DNA of 64,000 nt from Smittia aterrima (GCA_033063855.1 CP093830.1:16306854-16370853); one strand, 5' to 3'. Numbered from the stretch's first letter, positions 23,279 through 34,834 are shown. Notes: generated by a model from the sequence alone, not told the origin. Translations and numbers: made by a program.

Positions 23279-24446
23279 ATGCTTGAAGAGAACGCGGTGA
23301 AAGGAAAAGAAACGGAATTGGAACAATTCTCATTTCAAATGAAAAGTTTTATGTCGATTGGATTTTATCGAGAAGGTCTCGAGAAATATCGAAAGTTATT
23401 TTTGTTCATTCATTTCGTCGCCATATCTTTTGTAATATTTGCAAGTTATGCAGAACTTGCCTTTATAGTGACAAGCTTAGAAGATATTTTTGTTGCGGCA
23501 GAATGTTTTGCACCAATCGCCACAGAAATCATCGTTTTTTCGAAGATTGTTTCTTACGCTGTTCAAGAGAAGAAATTTTATGCACTGATGGATCAAGTCA
23601 AAGCGCTGGCAGAAACAAATTCTGACTCGGAAGTTGTTAAGAGAGCAAAAAGGTTCGAGAAAGCAGCATCTTTAGTTTATTTAGTTTCGGCTAACATCAG
23701 CGGCGGACTTATCGTCGCTACACCAATTATGTCGAACTTAATTGGCTATTGGTTCTTCGGGATTGAACAAACGCATGAACTTCCTTACAAAATCCTTTTG
23801 ACATATCCAACAAATGTTTCACCAAATTATGAAATAACATATTTTATGCTCGCTATTGCCACTCACGTAACAGTCATTCAATGCGTAAGTCAATTGGTTT
23901 CGATTTTATAATTTAAAATTTATTGTGTTTTACTTCACACAGGCAGCCTTCGATTCATTGTTCTTTGGTTTCTGCCTTCACATCTGTGCTCAGTTCGAAG
24001 TTCTTCGGGAATCTTTCGATGGAGACATTAAGAAGTTTAGCGAGAAACATGAAGCAATTCTGCGAACAGCAAATAGCGTTAAAGAACTTTTCACGCCAGC
24101 CATCATCGTTCAGTTTCTCATGAGCTCAACACTTCTCTGCGTTCTTGGTTTCCAACTTATTATGCAGAAAGTTTTAGTGAAAAGAATCATTGCGTCTTCG
24201 TTTGGAATGTCGATCATAATTCAATTTTTTGTTTATTGCTACGGAGGACAGATCATGGTGGACAAGAGCTCTGAAGTTGCTGATCTTCTTTACGAAATCG
24301 ACAAAGATCTTGTCATCGTCATTGCAAGAGCTCAAAGACCAGCAAAGATAAAAATCGGTTTCTTCGACGCTAGTCTGCCAACATTCAGCGCAGTCCTGAG
24401 TTCAACTGGTTCTCTCATCACAATGTTATTATCTTTTCTTGACTAA
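23279..24446 (+). CDS. Insect odorant receptor (7tm_6), subfamily 1 copy B
   Basis: Two exons, 23279-23884 and 23943-24446; 369 aa, with an N-terminus ten residues longer than its paralogues (MLEENAVKGKETELEQ). The intron falls at the same point as in copies A and E (after VTVIQC). The coding exon 2 is about 94% identical in protein to copy A by eye, while exon 1 is nearer 78%. The block ALMDQVKALAETNSDSE is unchanged in all three subfamily members. Membrane odorant-gated channel subunit by family; the ligand is unknown. Confidence 0.92.
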
Positions 24447-24659
24447 TTATTTCTATTTTTGAGTTCAAGAAATCCTGCAAAGCAAGAAAATTTAGAAATT
24501 GTTTCGACGAGTCTTAAAAAATATCTCTCGTAGTAAAAAATTTTCTCATAAAGTAAATATTTCTCTTAGCTTTTAAAAAAAGCCATGCAATCGGATGAAA
24601 TTAGTAAGTAACAGAATTTTATAAAATGTGCAATAACACACAAAGAAAACTTTTCGTGT

Positions 24660-24855
24660 AAATCCTAATGTCGGGTAAAGGGCTCTAACAACTTTACTCG
24701 TATCATACGAGTCGTATGACATTCACTATGTCCTTGATGAAATTAAAATGTGTTGAGACATAATCGTTTCTAATTAAAATTGACATTTAACAGTTTAGCG
24801 CTTAAATTTTTAACTTGTCAATTTCAATCCAATTAAGTTTTTACCGAGAAAAAGA
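24660..24855 (+). promoter_or_regulatory. Conserved odorant-receptor upstream module, copy 3, before a divergent receptor
   Basis: Closely resembles 29035-29215: GGGCTCTAACAACTTTACT, ATGTCCTTGATGAA, GAGACATAATCGTTTCTAAT, TTGACATTTAACA and ATTTCAATCCAATTAAGTTT. The 3' half of the module (ACATAAAA...CTTCAAGTAGTG) is missing. It lies upstream of a receptor that is not a close relative of the other module-bearing genes. Confidence 0.6.
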
Positions 24856-24988
24856 TTTGCTTTAGAAAAAATCATGCCCCATCTGCAACTATCACAAATC
24901 TTTCTCGACACGTAATCGAATTGAAATATATGTCGTCAATTTTTCCGACAATTTCAACCAGTCAACAGTGAGACTTCAAACCGAAAAG

Positions 24989-26312
24989 ATGAAAATTGTA
25001 AAGTTGTGGCAACGACCACTGAAATATTTTGAAAACCAAGAAGTTTATGAGGACTTGGTCGAGAAATTTCTTTTGTTTGTCATTGAGACTTTGTCTCCGT
25101 TAAAAGTTCGCAATGGAAAGAAAAAGATTTCGAAATTGTTTTTGATGAACTTTCTCAATCCGATCGTCAGCATGATTATTGAATTGATTTATCTAAACAA
25201 CGAATTTGAGCACATCAGTCTATCGAAATCGACAGAAAATATGGCGATATTGCGTAAGTAATAACTTAGGCTACATATTTTCACTGAGGCAAACAAATAT
25301 TTTCTCATTAGTTTGCATGTTAAGAGTTTTCCTCGTTTTGACTTACGTCATTGTCGACCAGAACAATCTTGCTGTGTTGGTCCATCGAATCATTGATGAA
25401 AGGTTAACCAGAAATATTTTTCGCAAAAAAATATATAACAATATTTTTTTTAGAAAAGCGAAGCAAAGTGAAGACGCTCTGCAAATTACGATCAACCACA
25501 GCAAACAGGAATTCATTGGAACAACAATTTTCATTGTTTTTCCTTGGCTCAGCATTATCTTCTTTTGTCTGAGCCCCATTATCCGTGAATACAGTGTCAC
25601 AAACACGCCAGGCTCTGCGTTTCCGCAACTGACACTCGAAAATAAATTTCTTCAATGGACTGTCAATTACATTTACCAAACAGTTATGTCATTACTTTTC
25701 GCGGTTCCCATAACCACAGTTTTTCCTATGACGTTCCTTCTTATGAATAATTCTTGTTGGCACATCGATCATACAATTCTGCTTTTGAAGAACTTAAGCA
25801 ATGGCAATAATTGTTCTGAGAAACTTAAGTCTGTTGTGAAGGAAAGTTATGGAGTGATTCGTTGGTTGAATGATGCTCAGCAGCGACTTCAATTCATCTT
25901 TTTTGTTGAGTTCACCATCATGGGCATTATGTTATGCATGAACTTCGTAGCTGTCTTAATTGAGCCGCCCGGAACTTTAGTAACTTTTGTTTTGATCTCA
26001 GTTCAATTGGCTCAGTTTTTCGTGATTTGTTGGCTTGGCGAACGAGTTCGTAACCGAATTAATGACCTCTCGGCTGCCATTTATGACTTTAAATGGTATC
26101 AGATGCGAGTGAGTGAAAGAAAGAGCATTCAATTGATGTTGGTGATGTCTCAGAAACTGAGAGGTTACAATGGAATCTTTAATGAAGTCAAAATGGAAAC
26201 TTTCTTGAAGGTTTGTGCATAAGAGTTCTTTTAATATTTCTGTTTAATTTATTTCGTTTCACAGGTCTTGCAGTTTGCGTATTCTCTAGTCATGCTCATT
26301 GCATCAGTTTAA
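24989..26312 (+). CDS. Insect odorant receptor (7tm_6), divergent member
   Basis: Exons 24989-25253, 25312-26210 and 26265-26312; 403 aa. Within the second exon, 25403-25453 has a GT...TTTTTTTAG pattern and is 51 nt long; removing it keeps the frame and gives 386 aa, closer to the family. Signature features near the C-terminus are IYDFKWYQMRVSERKSIQLMLVMSQ, GYNGIFNEVKMETFLK and the last exon VLQFAYSLVMLIA, the usual OR end with a phase-0 final intron. The N-terminus is Lys-rich and weakly related to the other receptors in the window. Confidence 0.9.
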
Positions 26313-26961
26313 ATGCGATCGTGAGCAATATGTATAGTTAAATGTTCTCAATAGCAATGTCACGTGGTTAAAAGTAGAATTGAGCTTGCATGGTTCAAAT
26401 TAAACAGAATGTACTCGCTAAATGTTATTATAAAGTTCGTGAAAAAATTCTGAAGGAAAAAGGAAGTTTTGCTTAATATGCTACTGCCTGTCAAAAAAAA
26501 ATCTAAATAAATATGATGCTTTTAAAAATACAAGAAAAATTTTGCTTCATCATCAGAGAGTTTTAAGTTTTAATATTCTTGGGAACATTTTCTGAAAAAA
26601 CGAAAAAGCGACAAAAATCCAGGAGCGTCCAACTATCGAATGAAACTTCAAAAAGAACACCAGCTATTGAGTGTTTTTCAAAAGAAAATCAATTCATGTT
26701 TCACTACAGTTGAGAAATTTCTGAAGACCGGAAGTTCCTTTGGCAGAATTTTGAATGTCTGTGTTGGCCCAATCGAAAATTTCATCTTCATTCTGGGGAA
26801 GGACTTTGCATTGAAAACAATTCGCTGTGACGTGGTCGAAGAAGTTTGGAGATGCAGAAGATTTACTAACAAGGTTCATTTATTTTCCATGCCTTTGCAC
26901 GAGTGCTTTTATTTACATATTAAGTTATTACATAAGGATTAAAATACTTAAATGAAAAAAG
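26313..26961 (+). other. Intergenic; one unassigned 100-codon open frame
   Basis: An ATG-initiated frame at 26640-26942 has no recognisable domain, no convincing splice partner and strong competing frames on the other strand, so I do not call it a gene. It could be a decayed receptor exon. AT-rich otherwise. Confidence 0.35.
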
Positions 26962-27449
26962 CAGGGTGGAGGTACTCAATATTGTACTGGTACTATAATA
27001 CCTCGACAATACCTAAAAGGTATTCTTGTTGGTACTTGAGTACCTCGAAAATACCTTTTCTTCAAAGCAGTAACTTAAATTTTTAATAATTCAAAAACGG
27101 AACGAGATAGCGATTTAAAGTCTTTTGCAAATAGTTTGAGAACAATGTGGACAATATTTCTGAGTACAAGGATTAGGTCTATTTGATTCACAAGAAACCG
27201 GTACAACGTTTAAGTTTGATTTTTCTGAATTTTGCTTGTATAAATGTATTGCCCGTCATATCAGGATCCAATGGACCCGATCCTGGTACCCAGAAATATT
27301 GTCCACATTGTTCTGAAACTATTTGCAAAAGACTTTAAATCGCTATCTCGTTCCGTTTTTGAATTATTAAAAATTTAAGTTACTGCTTTGAAGAAAAGGT
27401 ATTTTCAAGGTACTCAAGTACCAGTACAATATTGAGTACCTCCACCCTG
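26962..27449. mobile_element. hAT-like MITE with long terminal inverted repeats and exact 8-bp target duplication
   Basis: The 488-bp element begins CAGGGTGGAGGTACTCAATA and ends with its exact complement. It is flanked by identical direct repeats, gaaaaaag, at 26954-26961 and 27450-27457. Inverted arms of roughly 165-210 bp pair almost perfectly (for example CGGAACGAGATAGCGATTTA and its complement). About 110 bp of unpaired loop lies near 27175-27285. There is no coding capacity. The outer 12 bp match the nested element at 16413 except for one base (CAGkGTGGAGGT). Confidence 0.9.
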
Positions 27450-27523
27450 GAAAAAAGTTATTTAATAAATTCCAAATCGTCTAAGTAATTATCATAATAC
27501 GTGACTTTATTTATCACGTAACT

Positions 27524-28902
27524 TTAGTTTGTCGTTCGTAACAAAGCCAAAAGCGAGTATGTGAATTGCAGAATCTGAAATAAAATTCTTGTGTTGAGAA
27601 AGTTATGTTCAATAATAAATTTTCAAACCGTAAGCAATGTCTGAAAGTCAACAGAATTGAAAATTCCATTGAAACCTTTCAATCGCTGAACCATGATCAG
27701 GATCAAGAGAACTTCTCTTTGATTTCTGGATTTTTGCGAGTACCATTCGATTTCGTAGATCGCTGAAGTCAAGTTCTTAACACAATCATTGAAGCGATTC
27801 CCCATCCAACAGAAAACTGATAGCTGCACCACTACCAAACAAATAATCACAAACATTGTGATAGAGGCAAAGATATCAGAACTCAAAGTGTACAGGCACA
27901 TGCAGAAGATCACTGCTGACATTGAGAATTCAATTAGGAAACTGAATCTTAAGATCGCTCTGGCTTCGTTCATCCAATCCATGACTCGATAGCTTCGTAA
28001 GATTGTTGTCTTCACTTGCTCCTTAATCAAACTTTCTTTAGATTCTTCGTTTTGAAACATTTTCTTAACTTGAAGCGCTAAAGCTTCGACTTCCCAACAT
28101 GAGAAATTCATCAGCAGTAAAGCGTATCCAGTGTAAAAATAAAAGATTGTAATAGCGGAAATCGCCATGAAGAAATGTTGAATATAATGAAGGAACCATT
28201 TGGGTGTCATGAAGGAGTCAAAAGGCAAATAAACGAAGTTGAAGTTGTAAGGCAACTGCAATTCATTAACATCGTTAACAAAAAAGACTGAAAAGGAAAG
28301 CAAGAAAGCATAAACAATCAAAATTACGAAGCTGACGACCGAAATTTTGAATTCTTTTTTCATGTAATCAATCGATAGAAACCAATCGTCGTCAGTCGAA
28401 CGAAGTTGCTCTCTAAAAAAATCAGTGAAAGTAAGCAAGAAATTTAACATTCCAAATAGAAACAGTTACCTTTCTTTGACAATCTTTTCGATCGTCGTTT
28501 GAATTCTCGTTTGCAAAATAACCAAAATCGCCATGTATCCAAAATGTCGAACGATTTGAACTTTTAAAGATTTCAAGTATTAGCAAACTATTCAATACAT
28601 CGAAAGCTTCTTACGAAAATATCCAGCGTTCTCTACCAACTCAATCGTTGTTAGATTTGCGAATCCAGAAGTTAGTACGTACGAGGTTATTCCGATCAGA
28701 AAGTTTGCATGAGTAATCACGAGAAGAATGAATCTAGGAATAGAGAAAACTTTCGTTGACAATTACAGATTTTAATAATTTAATGATTTTACAAAGTTTT
28801 CAATTTTCCTTGTGAATTGTAAGGATTTAAATAATTCCACACAATTTCGTGAACTTTAATCATTCGAATTGCATGAACAGAAGGTCCTTCGACAAAATTC
28901 AT
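27524..28902 (-). CDS. Insect odorant receptor (7tm_6), subfamily 2 copy D
   Basis: Five exons: 28793-28902, 28615-28733, 28470-28560, 27629-28412, 27524-27574; 384 aa. The N-terminus MNFVEGPSVHAIRMIKVHEI matches its paralogue at 36104-37531, which decides the start; an upstream in-frame ATG at 28998 is probably 5' UTR. The C-terminal family hallmarks are present: AIYEIEWYSQKSRNQREVLLILIMVQR, GFNGIFNSVDFQTLLT, then ILQFTYSLLALL encoded by a tiny last exon. Multi-pass odorant-gated channel subunit by family. It is divergent to the receptor at 29312. Confidence 0.92.
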
Positions 28903-29029
28903 TTTGATCTCGCTACTCGCTTTCAAAAAATGTTTCAACTTGCTTGAAAGTTTGAAGTCAAATGAGAGCTTCGTGAATTTTACATAAAAATATTTCATCC
29001 GGTATCTACAAAAGAAAAAAATAATTTCC

Positions 29030-29300
29030 GTATAAATCTTAATTCCTTTATCGGATAAAAGGCTCGAACAACTTTACTGACATTAATATGTCCTTGATGA
29101 ATATAAAATGTATTGGGAGTCTCAAATGAGACATAATCGTTTCTAATTTAAATTGACATTTAACACTTTTGAGCGAATAAATTTTTAACTCGACAATTTC
29201 ACATCCAATTAAATTTTATTAAGAGCCAGGACATAAAAATTTCGTTTTCTTCAAGGAAATCCTTATTATCTTTCAAGTAGTGAATCAAAAAAGACCAGCA
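29030..29300 (+). promoter_or_regulatory. Conserved odorant-receptor upstream module, copy 4
   Basis: The longest version of the module: GGCTCGAACAACTTTACTG, TATGTCCTTGATGAAT, GAGACATAATCGTTTCTAAT, TTGACATTTAACAC, CACATCCAATTAAATTTTAT, AGGACATAAAA, TTCTTCAAGGAAATCC and CTTTCAAGTAGTGAATCAAA. It combines blocks seen separately before 21686, 23279 and 24989. It also lies in the 409-bp gap shared with the divergent receptor at 28902. Confidence 0.65.
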
Positions 29301-29311
29301 AAGAAAGAAAA

Positions 29312-30443
29312 ATGGAATCACAGCAATTCTCAGTGGAACTGAAGGGTTTGATGTCGATTGGATTTTATCGAGAAGGCCTCGAGAAATATCGAAAGTTATT
29401 TTTGTTCATTCATTTCGTTGCAATAGCTTCGGTCATGTGGGCAGGTCTTGCAGAATTTGCCTTCGTAGCGACAAGCTTCAATGACATTTTTGCTGCAATT
29501 GAAGGTTTTGGACCACTTGCCACTCAAATCATCGTATTCTCAAAGCTTGTCACTTATGCAGTTTATGAAACAAAATTTTACAAGTTGATGGATCAAGTCA
29601 AAGCGCTGGCAGAAACAAATTCTGATTCAGAGTGCGTTAAAAGAGCAATAAGATTCGAGAAACTAGCATCTTTCGTCTATTTGGTTTCAGCAAACCTTAG
29701 CGGCGGATTGCTTATTTGTACTCCAATTGCGTCAGACTTTATTGGCTATTGGTTCTTCGGTTTGGAACCCTCGCGTGATATGCCTTTCAAAATCCTTTTG
29801 ACATATCCAACAAATGTTTCACCAAATTATGAAATAACTTATTGCATGCTCATTGTTGCAACACACGTCACAGTCATTCAATTCGTAAGTTCTTGAAATT
29901 TTTAACTCTTTTTATATTTACCGATTCTTATCCTCTCAGGCGGCCTTTGATTCGCTATTTTTAGGCTTTTGCCTTAACATTAGCGCTCAATTCGAAGTTC
30001 TTCGGGAATCTTTTGATGGAGATATCAAAAAATTTATCGAAAAACATGAAGCGATTCTACAAACCGCTGAAAGCCTTAAACAACTTTTTACGCCAGTCAT
30101 TATCGTTCAGTTTTTAATGAGTTCAACACTTCTTTGCGTTCTTGGTTTCCAACTCATAATGCAGAAAATTTTAGTGAAAAGAATCATTGCGTCTTCGTTT
30201 GGAATGTCGATGCTAATTCAATTCTTTGTTTATTGCTACGGAGGACAGATCATGGTGGACAAGAGCTCTGAAGCTGCGGATCTTCTTTACGAAATCGACA
30301 AAGATCTTGTTATCGTCATTGCAAGAGCTCAAAGACCAGCAAAGATCAAAATTGCATTCTTTGACGCAAGTCTGCCAACATTCAGCGCAGTCTTGAGTTC
30401 AACTGGTTCTCTCATCACAATGTTGATATCGTTTTTCGACTAA
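29312..30443 (+). CDS. Insect odorant receptor (7tm_6), subfamily 1 copy E
   Basis: Two exons, 29312-29884 and 29940-30443; 358 aa, the same length and intron position as copy A. The protein starts MESQQFSVELKGLMSIGFY. It shares ALAETNSDSE, the GYWFFGLEPSRDMPFKIL region and the whole exon 2 signature (QIMVDKSSEAADLLYEI, SLPTFSAVLSSTGS) with copies A and B. By eye, exon 2 is less similar to A and B than those two are to each other. Function as for the family; the ligand is unknown. Confidence 0.92.
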
Positions 30444-31046
30444 ATCTTTTTGTTTTTTGATATTCACATTCTACACCCTGTAATCCAATAGTAGTTTAAT
30501 GTTTAGAAATATTCAATTACTCATTAAACTTATCAATCTCTGCATTAAACTCACCAATGATATGATATTGATATCTTTTGCTATGCTCTACTCTGAGATA
30601 ACAAATATTCTTCACATATTTGACTCTATGAATAATAAAATCGTTCTCACTCTCGAAATGGTTAATGAGGAAATAATTTTTTAAAAGGCAAATTACGTTG
30701 TTCAATTATGGACCGGTAAACTATTAAAGCTTTCGCTTTCCAACTTTCAGCGCCGTCTTAAATTCAGCTGCTAATACCTTTCTTAAAATCCTTTCTCAAA
30801 TAAATTTGCCGAAATTCGTTTTGCATTAAATTTTATTTTGCACTTATTGATAACGAAATAAAAACAAGACACGGAAACAAATTTTATCAGAAGATTATTC
30901 ACTCTAATTAGTACAATTTTTCACTCGGGGTTCTCCGTGGAAATGGATATGAGTGATGTGTAGTTAAACTAGTAATGTAACATGAAATGATTGTTGCAGA
31001 GGCTCAATATAAATGCAATGTAATCAGAAGAATAATAATCGTACTT
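30444..31046. other. Intergenic between an odorant receptor and Ube3a
   Basis: Convergent 3' ends meet here. The small frames on both strands at 30499-30705 look random. No repeat was recognised. Confidence 0.5.
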
Positions 31047-33802
31047 TTACAACATTCCGAATCCCTTCGAATAGTTGATTGCTTTAAGTAATCGTTCCTC
31101 GAGTTTTTCACGTGATGAGTATTCAGGGAGAAGAAGAATGTTGAAGCATGTGTGACTTGTCGGCAAGCGATCGCAATCAGGTCCGTGTCTAGCGATGACT
31201 AATTTCAGTTTACTCAAGCCCCCAACTGGAACACGATTCGATCCTAAAAAAATAAAAAAAACTTTAGTAAAATAATCGATTTTAATAAAAAAAAAGTTCT
31301 TACCAGTTGTGAATTGTAACAACTTTTGCTTCGACTCAAGCGACAATCCGTGAACAACCGCCCAAAAATGTCTGATGATCTCCGTCTCTGCTTGGTAACC
31401 ACCTTCGTATTCTGTTGATTGTTCAAGTTCGTTGAAGTCGAAATTTTTTGATCCACAAACCAAAAGTTCTACTTCTTCAGGACGGAAAAGAAGATTCAAG
31501 GGACTCTCGTCTGTAACCATTTGAAAACCTTTCTTAAATGCTTTGAATTGCTTTTCGATGCTTTGCGAAAGAAGAAAGTCGGCGTACAATTCAACAAATT
31601 CGTGTTTGTTACTTTGACAAACAATGACCATCTCTCCATCCTTTTTCAAGCTATGTTTTTGTGGACTTCCGAAAACATCTTGATAACCAATCTCGAAAGT
31701 TTGAGCAAATGTATCTTCCATGTCGGGTTCGCTGTATTCCAAAAGTGACTTCAAACTGTTGTAAATTGTTGGATTACAATCTTTAAGATCGCGCCATGAT
31801 ATTTTAAGGTTCATGAGTTTTCGATAAACGACCATGGGGAAACTAACGGGAAGTATAACGTTGTTGTAAATGGCTAAGCCGAGTACAATTCCGATGAGCG
31901 TAAATTGCGCTTCATTCTCGAAAGAAAATGAATTGAACCAGTTAGTTCCAGTCTCTTCATTTGTAATGAACATTCCGTAATCAGGATTGAATATTTCCTC
32001 GACAATGAGCTGGAAAAACTCTTTTGAAACTCCGCCTTCATCAATTCCCTGCTCTCCATCGAACTCGATGAAGATTTGTTTCTTGAGATCTTTTGGATTC
32101 GACATGGCGACGAGTTCAAGCTCAGCCAATGTATCGTCAATAAGAAAATCTCTTCGAATCTTTAGCTTCAGATATGGATTCGCTGACTGACCGAGATATT
32201 GCATATTGAAGAGTGTCGTTCTTCTCTCTGAATACATTTTAATACGCGAATCGAAGAACAAAGCAAGTGATTTTGTTGCCGGTGTTAAGATGAACGAATA
32301 TATCAGGAAAGTAAATTTTTTACCGCTGATGTTGGCATTGTTGCTTTCAAGCTTATCATTTGACATAAGATTGCGATATCGCAGATAATCAACATCCATC
32401 TCGAGCACTTCACAGAGCGGTTCATTGTGAAATTCTTCGAAGCTAATAAAAGGATCTCGACAATCGTCAACGCAGATTCCAAGTTCTTTCACTAAAGGAT
32501 CTTCGAATGTCTTTGTATTCTTTGATGGCTCGAATGGATAAAGAATTGAACTGTAGTCATCTTCTTCCTCGACGCCCGGCATGGGTGAAGCTGATCGTTC
32601 TTCAAGATATTTTGGTGATTCCAGGATGTCACTCGCAAGGATGTTCGAGTAATATACAATTTTCATTACTTTTGTCGCATTTGAGATGATTTCATTGTCA
32701 TTCACGTGGAGGTCGCGTCGGTAATCATTTGCAATTACTTGAAGTGTGATTATTTGTTGCAAGATCAGGAGAATAGATTTTAGGCCGTCTTTACAATGAA
32801 CACTCCAGATATGAACAAGACGAGCTTGAGCCCATGGTGGAAGATCTGCCACTGAAGGAAGCGTTCGGATAATGCTTTGCTCCAGCTGTCCCGTTCCGAT
32901 TTGAAATAATTCAAAAAGTATCACGAATGCAGTCAAAATTTCTTCGACTTGTTCTTTCTCTTTCATGATTCGGAGATCAAGTTGAATCATAGCAGCTAAA
33001 CTTTGCAGTGCATTGTCAAGCGACTCAAAGACTTGCGGACGTTTTGTATATAAACGTTGCATAGATCTGCGGAGACTTTCAATATCAATTGGAGTATAGG
33101 CCGGATCACTGAGTTTCTCTTGCTCTTCATCGGCCATTGAGTCGAGCTCTTTTTCATCATCTCCTTCCAATGTTCTCAAATCCTCTTTATTCATAGTCTT
33201 GATAGCACTTGGCTGTTGAACCCGATCGAGAATAACATCGATTGAGCTCTTTGCTTGACGAAGAAAACTTTTGATCACAAATTCTTTGCTTGAGAAGACT
33301 AAGCCCATAGCTCGAATGATAGGCGAGTAGTTTTGCGACTCATCACAGGTTTCAATTAACTCGTTGAGCTTGGACTCATCGAGATGTGTTGGTTCTTTAG
33401 GCAAAGATGAGCTTGGTGAAAGACTCTCAACCGAATTCTTAGATAAACTAGAGTTGGATGGCGATTGATCACTTAATGGCGATGTACTGTAATTAATCAG
33501 AGTTAAAATACGTTCGTTTAAATCAATTTATAAACTTACATTTCCAATGGCAATTCAGTCATTTCAACGTCTTTAGTGGCAGACGATACGCTGGCAGCCT
33601 CAATTACACAAAGTTTCGCTTGTTCAACGTACAATTGGAGTGATCTTATCGCTGCTTGATTCCCAGTCAGTGCATCGACAAGTCCTGAAGATGCGCAGTA
33701 TTTATTGGTGCAATCCAACTTTCCACAGCCTTTCGTCAATTGAAAGAAATACTTTTCAATCAATTTTCGAGCTTGCGAATGTTTGTGTTCCTTCGATTCC
33801 AT
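31047..33802 (-). CDS. Ube3a: HECT E3 ubiquitin ligase UBE3A/E6AP orthologue
   Basis: Three exons, 33540-33802, 31304-33486 and 31047-31243; 880 aa, close to human UBE3A. The N-terminal AZUL zinc finger is intact (YFFQLTKGCGKLDCTNKYCASSG, with four Cys). The C-terminal HECT domain has MYSERRTTLF, FIEFDGEQGIDEGGVSKEFF, FTLIGIVLGLAIYNNVILPV and the thioester cysteine in LPTSHTCFN near residue 848, ending in the invariant KAINYSKGFGML. It transfers ubiquitin from an E2 to substrates; in flies and mammals it acts in neurons and proteostasis. The central region (residues about 90-260) is acidic and low complexity. It is divergent to RpL36A. Confidence 0.97.
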
Positions 33803-34272
33803 CTTAAAATAAAATGAAAGTCATTTAACCTCTTTGTCTTTGTATTTTGGGATTATCGAGAAAACGAATGCACAAACAGCTGTAACGTGACACGACTTGA
33901 TAGTAATTTAATTTGTTTTCCAACTGCGACACATAATTAATTTCATGAAAATAATTTACCTTGAATAAATTTTCTGTGTTAGTTCATGAAATCCTGGTTA
34001 TTTGGTGATTTAGCTATTCGACTGTCAATTTGATGTTCTCAAATATTCTCGCTACTTTAATTTTAATGTCTTTGTGTTGACGAGGATTGTGAAAAAAGCT
34101 TAAATTTTATTTTTCTTTGATTGTTTTTATTCAACAATTTTGAAAAACTGAGAGGACAAAATTTCGGGGTGCGCCACTGTCAACCTTTTTTCGGTCTTCT
34201 CAGATTCTCTCTCTTTCTTCGCTCAGATTCGAGTAATCGTGTTGAGTTCGCTAAAATATTTTGAAAAACATC
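33803..34272. promoter_or_regulatory. Divergent promoter of Ube3a and RpL36A, with a TCT-type start for the ribosomal gene
   Basis: For the plus-strand ribosomal protein gene, the pyrimidine tract CAACCTTTTTTCGGTC at 34181-34196 fits the TCT initiator/TOP leader used by ribosomal protein genes, which would give an ~85-nt 5' UTR; a second tract, TTCTCTCTCTTTCTTCGC, follows. This is motif-based inference, with no TATA box seen. Confidence 0.45.
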
Positions 34273-34834
34273 ATGGTAAAGCCACTTTTCCGACTCTAAT
34301 TTATCACGAAAGTGAAGTTGAAATAGTTCTTCAATAGATCAACATCAAGTTCACTTGAAATTTTAAAGAAAACTTTAAATTTATTTGATTTAAAGTTTTC
34401 CTTATTCATTTAAGGTTAGAAGCGAAACGACAAATTATTTTTGTGCAATTTTAGGTCAACGTTCCCAAACAACGTCGCACGTACTGCCGCAAGTGCAACG
34501 CTCATCGCGTTCACAAGGTGTCACAATACAAGAAGTCGAAGGAACGACAAGCTTCGCAGGGTCGTCGTCGTTACGATCGTAAACAACAAGGTTTCGGTGG
34601 TCAAACCAAACCTATCTTCAGAAAGAAGGTAAGATCCACACGAATGAAAAAAATAAAAGTGAAGAGTGATCTAACGAACGTTTCTACTCCTTTTAGGCCA
34701 AGACTACCAAAAAAATCGTTTTGCGTATGGAATGTACAGAATGCAAATACCGCAAGCAGACTCCATTGAGACGTTGCAAGCATTTTGAGTTGGGAGGTGA
34801 CAAGAAGCGCAAGGGACAAATGATCCAGTTCTAA
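34273..34834 (+). CDS. RpL36A: 60S ribosomal protein eL42 (RpL36A/L44)
   Basis: Three coding exons, 34273-34275, 34455-34628 and 34697-34834; 104 aa. The first coding exon contains only the ATG, directly followed by GTAAAG. The protein reads MVNVPKQRRTYCRKCNAHRV ... VSQYKKSKERQASQGRRRYD ... GFGGQTKPIFRKKAKTTKK ... ECTECKYRKQTPLRRCKHFE and GGDKKRKGQMIQF, which is eL42 throughout. The four cysteines of its zinc-binding motif (CxxC and CxxC) are present. It is a component of the large ribosomal subunit near the E site. AATAAA lies near 34909, and the convergent CCDC53 stop is 105 bp away. Confidence 0.98.

Noticed and set aside
26640..26942. 100-codon frame near the odorant receptors, possibly a lost receptor exon
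   Set aside because: No receptor motif could be aligned, no splice partner was found, and opposing frames are just as open.
28903..28998. Upstream ATG extending odorant receptor D by 32 residues
   Set aside because: The paralogue at 36104-37531 starts at the position equivalent to 28902, and the extension is Lys/Phe-rich without similarity.
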